Source: Pezicula radicicola (Eukaryota; Ascomycota; Leotiomycetes; Helotiales; Dermateaceae). From it: 64,000 nt of DNA. The stretch is taken from contig PDUO01000020.1 of assembly GCA_003008705.1 (NCBI GenBank), positions 126,817-190,816 of the forward strand, given 5' to 3'. The notes under the pieces were generated by a model. The model did no database searches and was not told the DNA's origin. It saw only the letters and a list, made by a program, of their open reading frames with translations. How positions within the stretch are numbered: position 1 is the stretch's first letter; every line of letters starts with the position of its first letter. Below, piece by piece: positions 25,136 to 38,100 of the stretch. A program made the position numbers and the translations under genes.

Positions 25136-26080
25136 ATAGACGGGGAGGTTTACTTTTTTGTGATAGTCATGACTCCCTAGAATACTGATGTAGAGTGAGT
25201 TGTTTTTTGTGATGAGAGAAGGGGAATGAGATGAGATGAGATATTATAGCTGTGATAAGAGTTTCCGGTATGGGAGTTGATGATGTGATATACCTTTATA
25301 GATATCTATTGATATGTTTGTATAGAGGATATTAAATCATGCTTGTGCAATCGCTAGAGAGAGCGGGTTCTATGTTGTGATGTGTCGCTTAGATAAGTAG
25401 AAGACTTAAAGCTAACTAGCTAAAACCTCAACTTGTAGTTATACCCAAAATTCTATTCTATTTAGCAAATTTACATTCGTAGAAATAAATATTTCATTCT
25501 GTACAAAGTAAGAGTGTTAAATAGGTCGGTGGCAGGTATGATCACGTGATTACTCACAGATACACTTCAATATCTAAGAGAAGACTTAAGACATTTAATT
25601 AATTTTACTAACATATTAGCAAACTATATCTACAACTGATATCCTTTACAACATCCCTCTCGAGGACTTGATAACCAAGGAAGCTACTATAAGTATACTC
25701 CTATACTAAGCGAAACGACTCACACACAACACAGAGCTGAGAAAGGCAAGCTATTCATCCGCTATTTTATTCCTGTCTCTATTACCACAAGAAAGCAATT
25801 AAGCAAATGCGAAAGTAGTTCTTGAAAAGATGTCAGATTCTTTTGCTTAGTTTTAAATAGCTCCAAAGAAACCCAAGTTCAGCTTACCGTTTAGCTCGCC
25901 GAATTACTGTACCGCATATTATCGCCTCACTTCTGTCTCAACTTAGGTCTCGGACGAATTTTAAATTTGTAGGTAAGAGCATTATTTATATGTCGGTTTA
26001 AGGCTGAGAGAAAAATGACACATGTTAGCAAATCTTTGAATAATTGTAGCTAGTTATTTTGAAGTGATGTATGTAGGTAG
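25136..26080. other. intergenic, AT-rich
   Basis: Downstream region of the permease, with a short (GAGAT)n run near 25230. No gene recognised. Confidence 0.4.
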
Positions 26081-27052
26081 TACACGGACATCGTTGACTT
26101 CCTCAACAGCACCCTCCTAGACACAAACCCAAAACTCAAAGCCTTATTTCACGATAAAGAACATTGTTGGTCTAGGTTTCGTATAGGAAGTTCGATGGAG
26201 GTTTTGCTAGCTTGGTATGATGTTCGAGATGGAGAATTACAAAATTTCGTGTTAACAATATCAGAGTAATGATGTGGAGTTATCTTTAAATGGCATATTC
26301 CATTACTCCTATCTCATTCCACATCTTCACAAGACTTGTAACTATACTGAGGTCTTTTTGGATGGGATAAGGAGCTACAACAAGAAGAAATTCGAAACTC
26401 CATGTGTAAAGATGCTGAAATGCTTCATCCGGGTTTACAACAAATTATTCAGTTAGAATCCTAAATCTGCTCATTCTTTCTCCTTATTCTATCTACAACA
26501 TAGTATATTAATTAAAAGTATAGAACGGCAAGAGAAATCAAACCCTGGTCAATAAGTTCTCATCACCCCCTCCCGCCTGGAGTACCGACGGTCCTAATAA
26601 CCACAAAAAAATCCTCCTTGTAGGCGATGCAGCACATCCTGTAAATCCAATGAATGGTCAAGGTTTTAATTTATCCGTTGAGGATGGTGCTGCCTTATAA
26701 ATTCTCTTCGCAAATTTGGAAAATAGAGGGGATGCAGGGACGAGTAAGCACTTTTGAGGAAATTAGGTCGAAGAGGAGTGCTGTTGCCCATTTTCTTTCT
26801 ATAGGTTTTCCTGGGAGGGAGGAGGATGTTAGGGGGCAGATTGAGGGGTACTTGGGGTGCGAGAAGTCGGAAGCTGTTTTGGGGTATGTGGTGTTTTCTT
26901 CTTCTTGATCGTGTGTATCTTGGGCGTGGGGTCTGGTGATTCTGACTTTTTTTTTGTGTAGACATGGGACGATTTTGCTGCGGCGGAGATGGCTTCGAAA
27001 AAAATCTGTAGGCGGCATAGTTATGGGTCGTTGAGCAGGAAGAACATTTAAT
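26081..27052 (+). pseudogene. remnant of an FAD-dependent aromatic-ring-type monooxygenase
   Basis: From 26599 the plus strand reads KILLVGDAAHPVNPMNGQ then GFNLSVEDGAAL, the GD/DG flavin-ribityl motif of the salicylate-hydroxylase/ubiH-type monooxygenases. A stop codon follows, then ILFANLENRGD and, in another frame, FEEIRSKRSAVAHFLSIG, which is the region normally found 20-40 residues downstream. A possible last exon (TWDDFAAAEMASKKI…) ends in TAA near 27052. No N-terminal GxGxxG domain is present upstream. The 26081-26270 piece (DIVDFLNSTLLDTNPKLKALFHD…) is protein-like and may belong to it, but I cannot place it. The gene is truncated and broken, so no function is expected. Confidence 0.6.
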
Positions 27053-29210
27053 TGAGGCTTTCTATATGCTTCTTATCATTAGCTTCCGTTGTTGCGTAGT
27101 GGTTCGAGAAATTTGGCATCTACTACTCTTTTTAAAATTATAGTTAGCAACAACGGAGTGGATGTGCGCTAAAAAGGGAACGCCGCTTATTTAATTGTGC
27201 TCGCTTAAAAAGGAAAGGTCAAGTTGCTTTAACACAGAATTGTCCTTTCTCCTACTATTACGGAAAGTAAACTCGGATCAATCTCTTCTTATTTTTATCA
27301 TTCTGGAAGCATTTATTAAACGCTAATAATCTTGTGTTCTGTCTATTTGGGAGATTTTCGAAGATACACTGGACCAGTACTACTACAACAGTCTACAGAT
27401 ACAGATGATGCTACCAAGCTAGGTACGAAATGTCATTTAGAAAAGGTATGTATTAGAGCATGATATGAATTTAAGATTGCTCTCTGCAAAGTATTATCTA
27501 GTGTCCTTTCTATCCATAGAAAATAACAATACTCCCAAGCCAATCAGACGCCGATGATTCTCTAGGCTGTAAGTTGCTACTGTAACCAATGACAAATAAC
27601 AGCCTATAATTCCAAACCTATGGACTAATTTGAGCAAATTGAGGTGACTTTGAGATCTCGTATTGTTGAATTGCGTCCTCGGGTGTTGCATCGTCAAGGA
27701 AATCGTCGCTCTATTTAGGAGAAAATTTTCGACAGCATTCTCCTGTTCAGAAACGTAGCAATTATACCAGCAATACATTTGTAAGCTGGGTCTAGCAGTG
27801 TAGATATGCTGAAGAGACGTTGTTATGATGAAGGGGAGGCACTCGTGGTAACATCCAAGAAATTGGTCGAGTAAAGGAGGAAGTTAGCAGCCGGATTTGG
27901 CTAGCGCCGGGTATTAGCCGAGGTGATTCGAGGACATCACTATCCCGTCTCCTTCAACCTCACACTGTGATAGTCCAAGTTTTTCTGTGTCAAACATGTA
28001 GAAGAGTGAATGCATGCGTACAGTATCTCTTTGTAGTCTCCGAAGCGCCGACGACACGAACTTGGAGGTATACTCGAACATTTGAGTGTGGAAATTGAAT
28101 AATTTGCTGCCCTCGGCGATAATTGTGAGCCTGTCAGGTAACGTTACAAAAAATTACCGATAAGGATTCAGTTGCTAACAAATCTCTTCATCTCTTCCAG
28201 GCAATTAATTATTCTACCCGCTCTCCATGTGATGATTGATACAAGACCATGAGTGCACTATTGGCCAAGTTATGGATGTCGTCGGAGATGGGATCGTGAC
28301 GGGAGATCTCCAGGGGATTTGAAGGATGACCAGGTATTATTGTCAGATGAACATCTACTAAAGAACTGCATCTCATAGCACGACGTTACCACGCGACGCG
28401 ACGCGCCACGCATTCTTGCTCCTGGTTGGGACTAGGAAGTAGCGAGGCGTGAGTGCTCGCATGTGGCTGGAAAGCTTGTTTCCACAGCAAGGGGTGCTTG
28501 CTCAAGGGGGCCTCTCATGCTCGCTATTGGCTGTATGAAAAACACTATTACGATAGCACGAGCTGATATCCGAGTGAAGCTGCATACGTGTTGTCCAAAA
28601 TTCTACAGTGGTAGAGCATGTAATTCAGTCTTCGGAGTAGGGCCGAGCCGCCCACCTAGCTATCTTCTCATTCAGTCAGGTAAATAGAAAAGTATAGATT
28701 CAGGTGCAACGGCAGATGATGTCAACTGCAACGAAGCCATCAGGAGCAATTCTCCGAACCCCTGCCAAGAGAAAATGGTGTCGCCTATCCTACAACGTCC
28801 TGATTTGGTCGCCTGCCATTCTCCCACAGGCCTTGTTCCGAGTGGCAGAACATTCTTGCGATGGGCTTGGAAGTAGCGCTTGTGGCATAGAAAACATCAT
28901 AGCTCGTAAGGGTGCTTCATGAGATTGCGACACCAGAGGACAGTCCATGTAAGGAACAACGCAGGGCCAGCTCGTGGTCAGTTAATGGTCGCAAGAAGGG
29001 GACGTTCAGATGCCTAAAAGTATTGAATATTTCGAGATTGGGCTGGGATCTTTCCCTTGCCTGGGAGATATAAGGATGTTCATGTCGTCCTCTTTGGAAG
29101 GGCACCGACAACAACGAGCAGTCTTCCAACACTCTTTTACAGACACTTTAATTCCCCCCTACATATTATCATAGTTGGATTCATTGTTATTACTTCCCCT
29201 CCTTTACATA
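27053..29210. other. intergenic, no supported gene
   Basis: Two kilobases without a convincing gene. The frames at 27494-27778 (minus), 28463-28687 and 28704-28922 (plus) have no family resemblance and no splice-extended partners. The last 100 bases are the chitinase leader, which is CT-rich near 29195. Confidence 0.4.
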
Positions 29211-30944
29211 ATGTATTTAGTTAATACATTTATCTCAACACTGAGCTTGCTTGTAGCTCTACCAACTGCATTTGCTGGTTTTAACCCATCTTCGTCAAAC
29301 AATGTAGCTGTATATTGGGGTCAGAACTCATACGGAGCTTCTACCTTGCCTTTTGCTCAACAAAGGCTCTCAGCCTACTGTGCCGGTATGTATCAGGCTG
29401 TCTTGTTTCTTTCTGTCTAATGATGTACTGACTTTTTCTTAGGTACTAATTTTAATGTAAGACTTTTGTTACATAAATACTATTACCACTGACAAAAGTA
29501 AAGATTGTTCCAATTGCATTTCTGCTGTCACTTGCAAACCCAACTGTCAATTTTGCAAATGCAGGAAATAACTGCACTACCATCCCTGGCTCAAGTTTAT
29601 TCAGCTGCCCTCAGCTTGAGTAAGTTCAGATTGCTCCATCACGTGTCTTGTCCTTGTGCTAAGTTCGGCGATAGGCAGGACATTGCAACTTGTCAAACAA
29701 CATATGGAAAGACAATTCTATTGTCAATTGGTGGTGCCACCTACACTGAAGGAGGATTCTCAAGCTCTGCCGCGGCTGTTTCTGCAGCAACAAACATCTG
29801 GTCCATCTTTGGTCCAGTCAAGTCCGGTTCCACTTCTCCACGTCCGTTTGGAGCATCCGTAATTGACGGCTTTGATTTCGACTTCGAAAGCACTGTTTCA
29901 AATATGGTACCTTTCGCCAACCAACTTCGTAGCTTGATGACAGCTTCCACAGCTTCTACTGGAAAGACTTACTACTTGGCCGCCGCTCCTCAATGCCCGT
30001 ACCCGGATGCAGCCGATCACGATATGTTGAACGGCGCTGTCTCATTCGACATAGTCTGGGTTCAATTTTACAACAATTATTGCGGTTTACAATCCTACGT
30101 AGCAGGCACCAACACTCAAAACAACTTCAACTTCGCTACCTGGGATAACTGGGCCAAGACCGTTTCCTTGAACCCAAAAGTCAAAGTCATGCTTGGCATA
30201 CCCGCCTCGGCAACAGCAGCAGGCAGTGGCTACACATCTGGAAGCAGACTCGCATCCATAATTTCGTACTCAAAAACCTTTTCCAGTTTTGGTGGCGTCA
30301 TGATGTGGGATATGAGTCAGGCATATGCTAACTCTGGATTCTTGGATGCTGTCGTGGCTGACCTGGGTGGCACGGTTGGTAATCCTGCCACGACATTAAG
30401 CACTGTCACCACCCGGGCTACGAGCTCATCATCCAAAGTCTCAAGTTCAAGTTCAAGAACACTATCCACCACAAGCACGAAAACCAGTGTTTCAACTAGT
30501 ACGTCGTCTAAAGTCTCAAGTTCAAAAACACTATCCACTACAAGCACAAAAGCCAGCGTTTCAACCAGTATGTCATCAAAAGTTTCAACTTCTTCCAAAC
30601 TATCTACTACAAGCTCGAAAGCCAGTATTTCAACTAGTACATCATCAAAAAAACCAAGTTGCAGCATGCTACCTACTATTACAAGCACGAAACGTACTAC
30701 GACGACAAGCTCGAAACCCTCAACAAATTTAGGCACAGCAACTTGCCCTGCAGCAGCGACCGTAACAGTTACAGTAACTGTTACTGCGTCAGGCTCGGGG
30801 TCGGGCCCGGCAACTAGTTCTGCTGCTGTGGGAACTGTGAACCAATGGAATCAGTGTGCTGGTCAGGGCTGGACTGGTGGAACTGTCTGTAAACCTCCAT
30901 ATGTTTGCACATTTATTTCTGTTTGGTACTCTCAGTGCCAATAA
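29211..30944 (+). CDS. secreted GH18 chitinase with C-terminal CBM1
   Basis: Four exons: 29211-29385, 29443-29456 (a 14-nt exon), 29504-29619 and 29675-30944. They total 1575 nt (524 residues) with consistent phases. Residues 1-22 form a signal peptide. A class-III-type GH18 barrel follows: [12 protein letters not shown] at the first strand, [11 protein letters not shown], and the catalytic DGFDFDFES (Asp-x-Asp-x-Glu), then [13 protein letters not shown] and [11 protein letters not shown] Ser/Thr-rich linker with three tandem 23-residue repeats leads to a cellulose/chitin-binding CBM1 ([20 protein letters not shown]…WYSQCQ). It should cleave beta-1,4-linked N-acetylglucosamine in its own or other organisms' cell walls, outside the cell. 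All key catalytic residues are present. Confidence 0.95.
30462..30668 (+). repeat. three 69-bp tandem repeats in the chitinase linker
   Basis: Three in-frame 69-base units at 30462, 30531 and 30600 each begin LSTTS(T/S)K and continue with (T/A)S(V/I)STS(T/M)SSK. They encode a Ser/Thr-rich, probably O-glycosylated spacer between the catalytic domain and CBM1. Such units commonly vary in number between strains. Confidence 0.8.
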
Positions 30945-31568
30945 AGTATCTTCATCATGATATATATGTTTGCTTTTTGTTTGAGAGGGTTTCTGCTTGT
31001 TTATATCCTTATGAAGTTCTGCATGTATGTATTGAGGTTTTGTGTTGGAACCTCCTAATTATGTCTGGCTTGGTTGTATATACGGCTTTTTTTCTTTTTC
31101 TTTGATGTTGCTATTTTACATTCATTTGGACTGTAGTTGTCTGTTGCCTGTCGTTATTCTTTTACGAAAGAAATGAGAGAAGTATAGTAGAAATGAATAA
31201 CAATGATCCAAACTAGACACCTATCATTCTTATGTTGCAACTGGTCTGAGGTATAAGTTTCATAGTTAATATCTTGATTTTAATACACGTAATCAAACAA
31301 TCCCAGCCACCAGAGTCTTTCCCACCATCTATACACGTGTCAGAACGGGTGATCCAAAAAGTGAGTCGCTCAAATCAAGTGAGTTATTTGGAAAAAATCA
31401 CGTAGCAAAGACAATTTACGTAGAAAATTTTCTCTATCTCTCTACTCTCTATGATATCCCAACATCATCAAAAACATATCCAATCATCATTTCCCTCAAA
31501 CCGCCTACCCATCCATCCATCCATTCATCTCTCCACCCACACACGCCAAAAGAACCCGCCCCCAACGC
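30945..31568. other. convergent intergenic region
   Basis: Between the 3' ends of the chitinase (plus) and the fused oxidoreductase-formyltransferase gene (minus). It includes a CATC/CCAT-rich stretch near 31490-31560. No gene recognised. Confidence 0.4.
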
Positions 31569-34500
31569 TCACAATGGGTCTCCATCTCCATCTACCTCTC
31601 CATCCCCGACCCTCTCACTCTCCACCATTAACTTCTCCACCCTCCGCTCCATATACCACCACTCAACCCGCCCATTAATAAAATCCCTCAAACCATCAGC
31701 ATAAAAACCATCACCTCCAAAACAATCCACCAAAATATCCTTCACCTTCTTCGCATTCAGAAGTTTAATTCCTTTCTTCTCACTATCCTCTATCTCTTGT
31801 TGTGTTAGGAAAGTGTAATAGGCTGCTTTTTTAGGATCTTGTTTTATCTTTTCTTCGTGTAGGGTTGAGCCGAGTGCGAATTTTGTGGTTGCTGAGAGGA
31901 CCTTGGGGGTTTGTTAGCTTGGGAGTTGGTTTTAATGGGGTTAGATTGAATGGGTTAAGTAACCTGATTCATAAATTAAGCGAAGTATAAAAAAGAAAAA
32001 ATGCCACTTACCATTTCGACACCCATCTCATAATGATCCAACATACTCTCCAACATTCCCTTTTCATAATCAACCTCATTCTTCCTCATGTCAATAACAT
32101 CACCCTGATCAAACTCCTTATCAATATGATGCAGCGAGTACCCAAATTCCCTCTCACCGTTCATCATGGCCCTAACCTTAGTAACAACACCCCTATACTC
32201 CGGAAGAATCCCCGGATGTAAATTAAGTAAAGCTTTCCCATCCTCTCCAAAATACTTAATAATACGATTCCCGAATTTTTGATAGCAACGAAGAGAGAAG
32301 CCGAGATCGATATGGTGTTCTTTCAGGAGATTGACGAATTCGGGCGTGTTTATTGAGGGGATCTTGGAATATAGGAGACCGTGTTGGGCTGCTATTTGCG
32401 TGACTGTTGTGAACTTTGCGTTTGGGATCTTGGATGTTCCGATAAAGGGGATTATGTGATCTTGAAGTAGCTCACGTTCGAAGAAAGCGAGTTCGCGGAG
32501 AGCGAAGGGTTGGTTTGCTGCTTTGTTGTTGTTTTTGTTTACTTTGTCGAGGGGTTGGAAGATAAATGGCATATGGCCCTCGAGGAGGAGTCGTGGGATT
32601 AGTTTACTGTTTGAAGAGGAGAATTAGTATTGTATTGGCATGTTTAGCGATCTCTTACTTTGATACCTCCTTTGTTAAATAGTGCAGAATTATTCAAGTG
32701 AAGTGAAATACACCCAATCCAGTTCCAAATACAGTTTGAGTGACCTAAGCCATATTTTGGGAAAGGCAAGGTTTTCGTAAGAGTTTTGGACGTGGACAAA
32801 TTGAAAGAGAGTACTGACCTCAGCATCAAATGAGAAAATAGATCGCTACCGACAAAGAAAGCAATGTGTAATGAACGTCGAACGGGCATCCCAACAATGC
32901 TATCGGCAATTCGGGACGCATGAACTGCGATGCGATCGATTGCTGAGGTGTAAAAGTGGACGCCACGGGTAAGTCTGTGTAGTTTGACCATAGAGGTTAG
33001 CTTGGCTGATTAAAAGAAGGGAGATGAAGCTGTGTCGACGCGTTCACGGATTGCTTAATTTCATGAATCCCTTAAGCGAGCCACTCGAGCCAAGTGAATC
33101 ATTCTGGTCACAAGGGAGGAATAACTTACGAGCCAATAACATAAATCCCACTCGACGAAGCTTTCGAAGTCGCAAATTCAACCTCGACACCACCAGAAGG
33201 ATGAGGTACCAAGCTCGTCGAAGCGAGCAACTTCTTCAAAAGCGGTGATTCAATTTTAGTAGCATCATATTCCTGACCAAGAGCCTCAATAATATACTCA
33301 GCATGAATATCCTTAGCCTCAAAATATGTTTCTGAGTGAATAATGAAATCATGACCACTCCATTCAGCAGGTTCACCCTTCACAACTCTCAATTGACCAG
33401 TCTCGAGAAGTCCGAGAATCTTGCGCGCGTTTTCTAGTGGCATTGCATGACGATAGGTTACCCATAGACTGTTGTAAGTGTTTAGGAAGATTTCTTTTTC
33501 TGCTGCTGTACATGCGTTCCAGTATCGCTCGGCTAAGTTTGGCGTTGCTCTAATCACTGTTTGCCAATGTAATGCTCCGTCTTCGGCTTCTGCTACGTCT
33601 CTACGTAGTGTTTCAAGGTGACTGCCATTCTTGAATTGGCCCATCAGAAAGGAAGTGATGGCTTCGCTGCCAATTTCTTCCTGAAATTTACTGAGAACTT
33701 TGGCGAATGCACCCTATTTCTTGATTAGTAACTTATTGTAATTACAGGGCATCATCTTTAGATCTTTACTTACGGCTTCTCCGTCGGTATTCTTAGAATT
33801 TTCTACCTCTCTTGCCAGAGAATAAAGCACATATTTTCTTGAAAAAGCCTCTGCAGCCGATTGAACTTTGGGTAATTTTCCACTTCTAGAAACGAAGGTG
33901 ATTAGTCCTTGATGACCATGTTCCATAAGCACGATGGCTACATCCACAGCGGAAAGTCTTGAGCCGATTACAAAGACGGACGACTGCTTAGGAATGCGTT
34001 TGAGTTTTTCGGCCGGCCATGGACATCGAAAATACTTGTCGTTGGGACTCAAGTGTTGGTGAATCGACATGCAGAAATTTCCCAGAGCCAACACCACCTC
34101 TTTCGCCTTTAGCTTTCCATCATTTGCCAATGCGATTTCGTAATATTCTCCGACCTTCTGAATATCTACTACTTCGTTGTTCAGGCCTTCGAAAGCTACG
34201 CCAAGATTTTGACAATCCTTGACAGCTGCAGTAAAAAGATCTTTTAAGTAGTCACCATAAATCTCACGGGAGTGAAATGCATCATAGTCGAGGCCTGTAC
34301 CGGAGATCCAATCTCTAAAGTGAAAAGGATCATTGGCGTAAAGACCCATGGTATTTGTATGCATATTCAATCGTGTTGACTTGCATGCTTGCGAATATGG
34401 AAGTCCCGGTCCGATTACATTTTGCTTTTCGATGAGAACGATTGAGCTTAGTTGCGGTGCATTTCCGTTTCGAATGCGCTCGACTAGGTGGATGATTACT

Positions 34501-34685
34501 GCTAGACCACAAGCTCCTCCACCAATTATGGCTACATCGGCGGGATCTTTTCGCATAGGTGATGGAGATATGGGGCCGGGGTTTGTTGCGCTGAATGGGG
34601 TATCGTGGACGCAACCGCGTGAGCTGTGTCTTGTCATAAGTGATGGTCGCGCTGGGCGCTCTGTCCGATGATTTTGAGTATCCAT
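31569..34685 (-). CDS. FAD/NAD(P)-binding oxidoreductase fused to a formyltransferase
   Basis: Five exons on the minus strand: 34685-33774, 33713-33130, 32974-32819, 32606-32012 and 31901-31569. The 2580 nt give 859 residues with every phase agreeing. Residues about 48-535 match the NAD_binding_9-type flavoprotein fold: DVAIIGGGACGLAVIIHL (dinucleotide loop), EKQNVIGPGLPYS, and a second loop VFVIGSRLSAVDVAIVL. They close with the family's VIGSLTRGVHFYTSAIDRIA, which is formed only by splicing 33130 to 32974. A Formyl_trans_N-like domain follows (HIAFFVGSDLFSHLML…ALLNLHPGILPEYRG…KEFDQGDVIDM) with the Asn, His and Asp catalytic positions kept. The tail is acidic. Related flavoproteins include amine N-hydroxylases, and formyltransferases move a formyl group from 10-formyl-tetrahydrofolate to an amine or hydroxylamine. 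Successive N-hydroxylation and N-formylation is an attractive but untested idea. Confidence 0.85.
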
Positions 34686-35119
34686 GAAGGCTAGTGGTTG
34701 TTTTGAGTTCTAAGGATTATCGAAGAAGTACGATATAAGTAAGTAACCTGGAGGATCGTGTTGCGAAAATTGGCAGAGCTTGCGTTAAAATTGTACTCTG
34801 TTCTTTGTGCGAAGCGCGATGTCTCAGGTTCTCTTTGTTGAATATTTTGGGGGAAGGAAGGGAGCCTCTTTAAGTTTGTTTGCGGTATAAGTATTTCCTA
34901 GCCTGGCTATTTACTCCAGATTGAATTGCAGTGAATGCGAAATGTATCGATTCAGACATAATTTCACAGCTCCTTGAATCAGAGCCACGGCTCATGAGAA
35001 GATTAGAAATAATTGATGAATTGTACAGATAAAAAATTCGCTAATAACAAACCTTGACCTACTCATTGACGAGCTATAAAATAATTTAAACAATTAGTTC
35101 CCGAAGTGACTTGGCTTTG
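34686..35119. other. upstream region of the fused gene, ends at the transposon block
   Basis: Contains the presumed promoter of the minus-strand fused gene. From about 35050 the sequence becomes AT-rich, and the 3' end of the LINE begins near 35120. A TATAAG-like stretch lies near 34735 and 34890. Confidence 0.4.
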
Positions 35120-38100
35120 CTATGATGATAATAATGATATTAACTAACGTCCAGCGGGCTGTAGGTGGAACCTACAGTCCTGAGACCTCCCGAAGGGTAT
35201 AGGGACGTGCTAAGCTAGGGGATTATATACAGACGTAAGACCTTAGAAAGCATTTCTTGCTGTAGACGTGACCGGAAAGGCCTTGTAACTATGACCTCCC
35301 GCGACTGTTTGGGGTGGACTACTAGGTGGCTAAAAGAGGGAGTCCCTTGCGAGTCTACTAGAGCGGTATTATAGTTCAGAGCTAGGGCTGCCTAGTAGGT
35401 TGTGTTGCTATAAGAGCATTGGTTTAAGACTAGGAAGTCAACAAAGGAAAGAGATAGTAGTATATATAAGGGAGCTAACACCAGATAAGCCAAAAACGCC
35501 CATAAAGTAATAAAGCTATAGTACCACTAGAAACCGAAAAATACAGAGGCTAAGAGGCCCGATGTTAGTACAAAGTTCCTACAGGAGTGTACTACGCTGA
35601 CCCGTAGGGTGTCCGAGTCTATACACTACCTAGTGTAGATTCTAGTATAGAACCCGGTAGCCTACAGGAGTTTTGCGAACTCTTGCGGGGCCGCTATAAG
35701 GCGCATAAGATATTTAAAGCCCTTGCGAGGGGTGGATAGGGGTAAGTCCGGCTGTAAGCTCTAAGGCTAGAGGCGGAAAGAACGGTGTACCTTGCGGCAT
35801 CGTACTAAGTGGTCTAGGCTCTTGAGCTGTCTACAGGAGTAGGTGAGCGTAGCGTTATCATAAGCGAACTTCCTGTAATACTAGGCGAAGTCGCCGTAAG
35901 TAGACCGGATCGCAAGAAGGTGGTATAGAGTGGTTCGTAGGAGATCAAGTTCGGGGAGTGGCTTAACCGAGTACTCTAGTCTCTATTTCTTGTATCTTGT
36001 AGAGAGCCTCTTACTGTAGTGTGACCTACTAGGAGGATTAAGCCGTTCTCCTTAGATCTCTAAAAAGTAAGTAGATACTACTAACCGTAGGCTCCGAGGC
36101 TAGCCTAGAGTCCTAGAGTTCCTAAACTACACCGATGTCGGCGAGCTTATTAGTCGCCTCGTTGCCTTCGATTCTAGTGTACCCTAGGGCCTAGTAGACC
36201 CGTACGTTGTATATAAGTATAGTATTCTAGTAGTTATAAAAGGCCTATTACAAGGAGCTTGATATATTACCCTATAGACACTAGATTACTAATATACTAT
36301 CTATATATATCTAGAGGCGTTGTTACTATACTTATAGAGGGAGGTAAATAGTATATTAGAGTCCTTTCTAGGCTCTAATTACCTCTATATTAAAGATATA
36401 TAAGAGGGGGTTTATAGATCTATTTCTAGATACTATCTATCTATTATTCCAGTATATAGTATACTTATATCTAATATAGTACTCCCTATTAATATACTTC
36501 TTAGAGCTATCTAAGAAGATTATTATATCCTCTAAAGGGAGGGTAGTCTACTATATCTTAAAGTTATTAGAGGTAGTTTTCTTATCTATACTACTAGTAG
36601 GGTTCGTCTAGTACCCTAGTATATAGTAGAGTATCTAAAGTATTAGTTGAGGAATAGTAGGTAGGATAGTACTAAGCCTTTAAACTTTTATTTTTAGATA
36701 TTATCTTATATCTACCCCCCTTCCCTAGGTGATTATAGGAGTCTCGATATACCTAGTAAGTAGGTAGTCAAGGTTAATTATTTATAGGTATATAGTAAAT
36801 CAAGCTAGGCTTCTTCAAGGGTAGCTATTATAGATAGAAGTCCTACGTCCCTAAAGAGAGTAATAGTAGGGGTAGTTCTCTAGACTAGAAGTAACCCTCT
36901 TACTATAAGGGAGAGTATCTTATCTATAATATCTATATACTAGCTATTCTAGACACTAACTATTTCGTTCCTGTCTCTACGGTAGAGGCGGGGTGGTTTT
37001 ATTTAGTCTATATACTATACCTCTATACTATAGAGTATAGAAGAGAGGATATAGATAATTACTACTTTATAAAGGGCTAAGGCTAGAGGGCCGTCTTTTA
37101 TTCTTACTAGTCTATAGATATAATAAATAACTTTTCGAGCCTTAGCTACCCTTTTAGAGATATACTATTTAAAGGTAAGTTTCCTGTTAAACTAGACTCT
37201 AAGCTATCAGAGTACTAGTTGTTCCCCCTCTTTTAGAGCTTAGGAGATTGGGGTGATAGTAAGGTCGTTGTCTATAATATACAGTGGTACTATATCCCCG
37301 GACTTATAGGTAAGGTGGATTATTTCTAGCTTCTCTAGTATAAAGGTGATTTTATTTTTATCCCCCTTGGCCTTAATGTCTTGGACGTCCGAGGCGAGGA
37401 GGTTAATATTGTTGTCTAGACTATATGAAATTCTATATAGATAAATATTATCGGTGTAGCCAAAGCAGAGTATCGTGTCCTGTAGAAGTAGCTCTATAAG
37501 ATATAGTATATAGAGGACCGGTGAGAGCGGGGAGCCCTGCGGGGTACTATAGTCCACTCCGTAGAAAGGAGTGGTAGACTTTTCGAGTTGTATACAGACC
37601 TTCCTATCAGAGAGGAAGCTGTATATAAGTCGGAGGAGAGGTAGCGGCTAGCCTTGTTCTATTATACGGTAGAGGAGTCGCCTTGGGAGTAAAGTGTCAA
37701 AAGCGCCCTAAACGTCTATTGTAATCATAGATACCTCTATTCCCGCTGCGATTACTACTTTAACGTCGTAGGTAAAGGCTGCTACTAGGTCTATAGCCGA
37801 TCGTTTTGGTAGTGCTCCGCCGTGCTAGGGGCTAAGTAGTCCACTAGTTAGGGCTGTCCAGGCTATCCGTCTAGTAACAATGTATTCCAGGCCCTTAGAG
37901 ATACAGGAGAGGAGAGCGATTGGTCTCTAGGAGCGGACTAAGGTCTTGTCCTTCTTTCCAACTTTGGGGAGTATAGCAACTTCCGCGAACCTCCAAACCC
38001 AGGGGAAGTAGCTAAGTTCGAGACACCTACTAAAGAGTCTATAGATAGTGTGTTTGACATGTTCCTAGTACACTATCAGGAGGTGGACTGTAACTCGGTC

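Noticed and set aside
32644..32991. ATG at 32991 as start of a separate formyltransferase gene
   Set aside because: The residues after it (LTRGVHFYTSAIDRIA) are the missing end of the upstream flavoprotein, and the splice phases fit one continuous gene.
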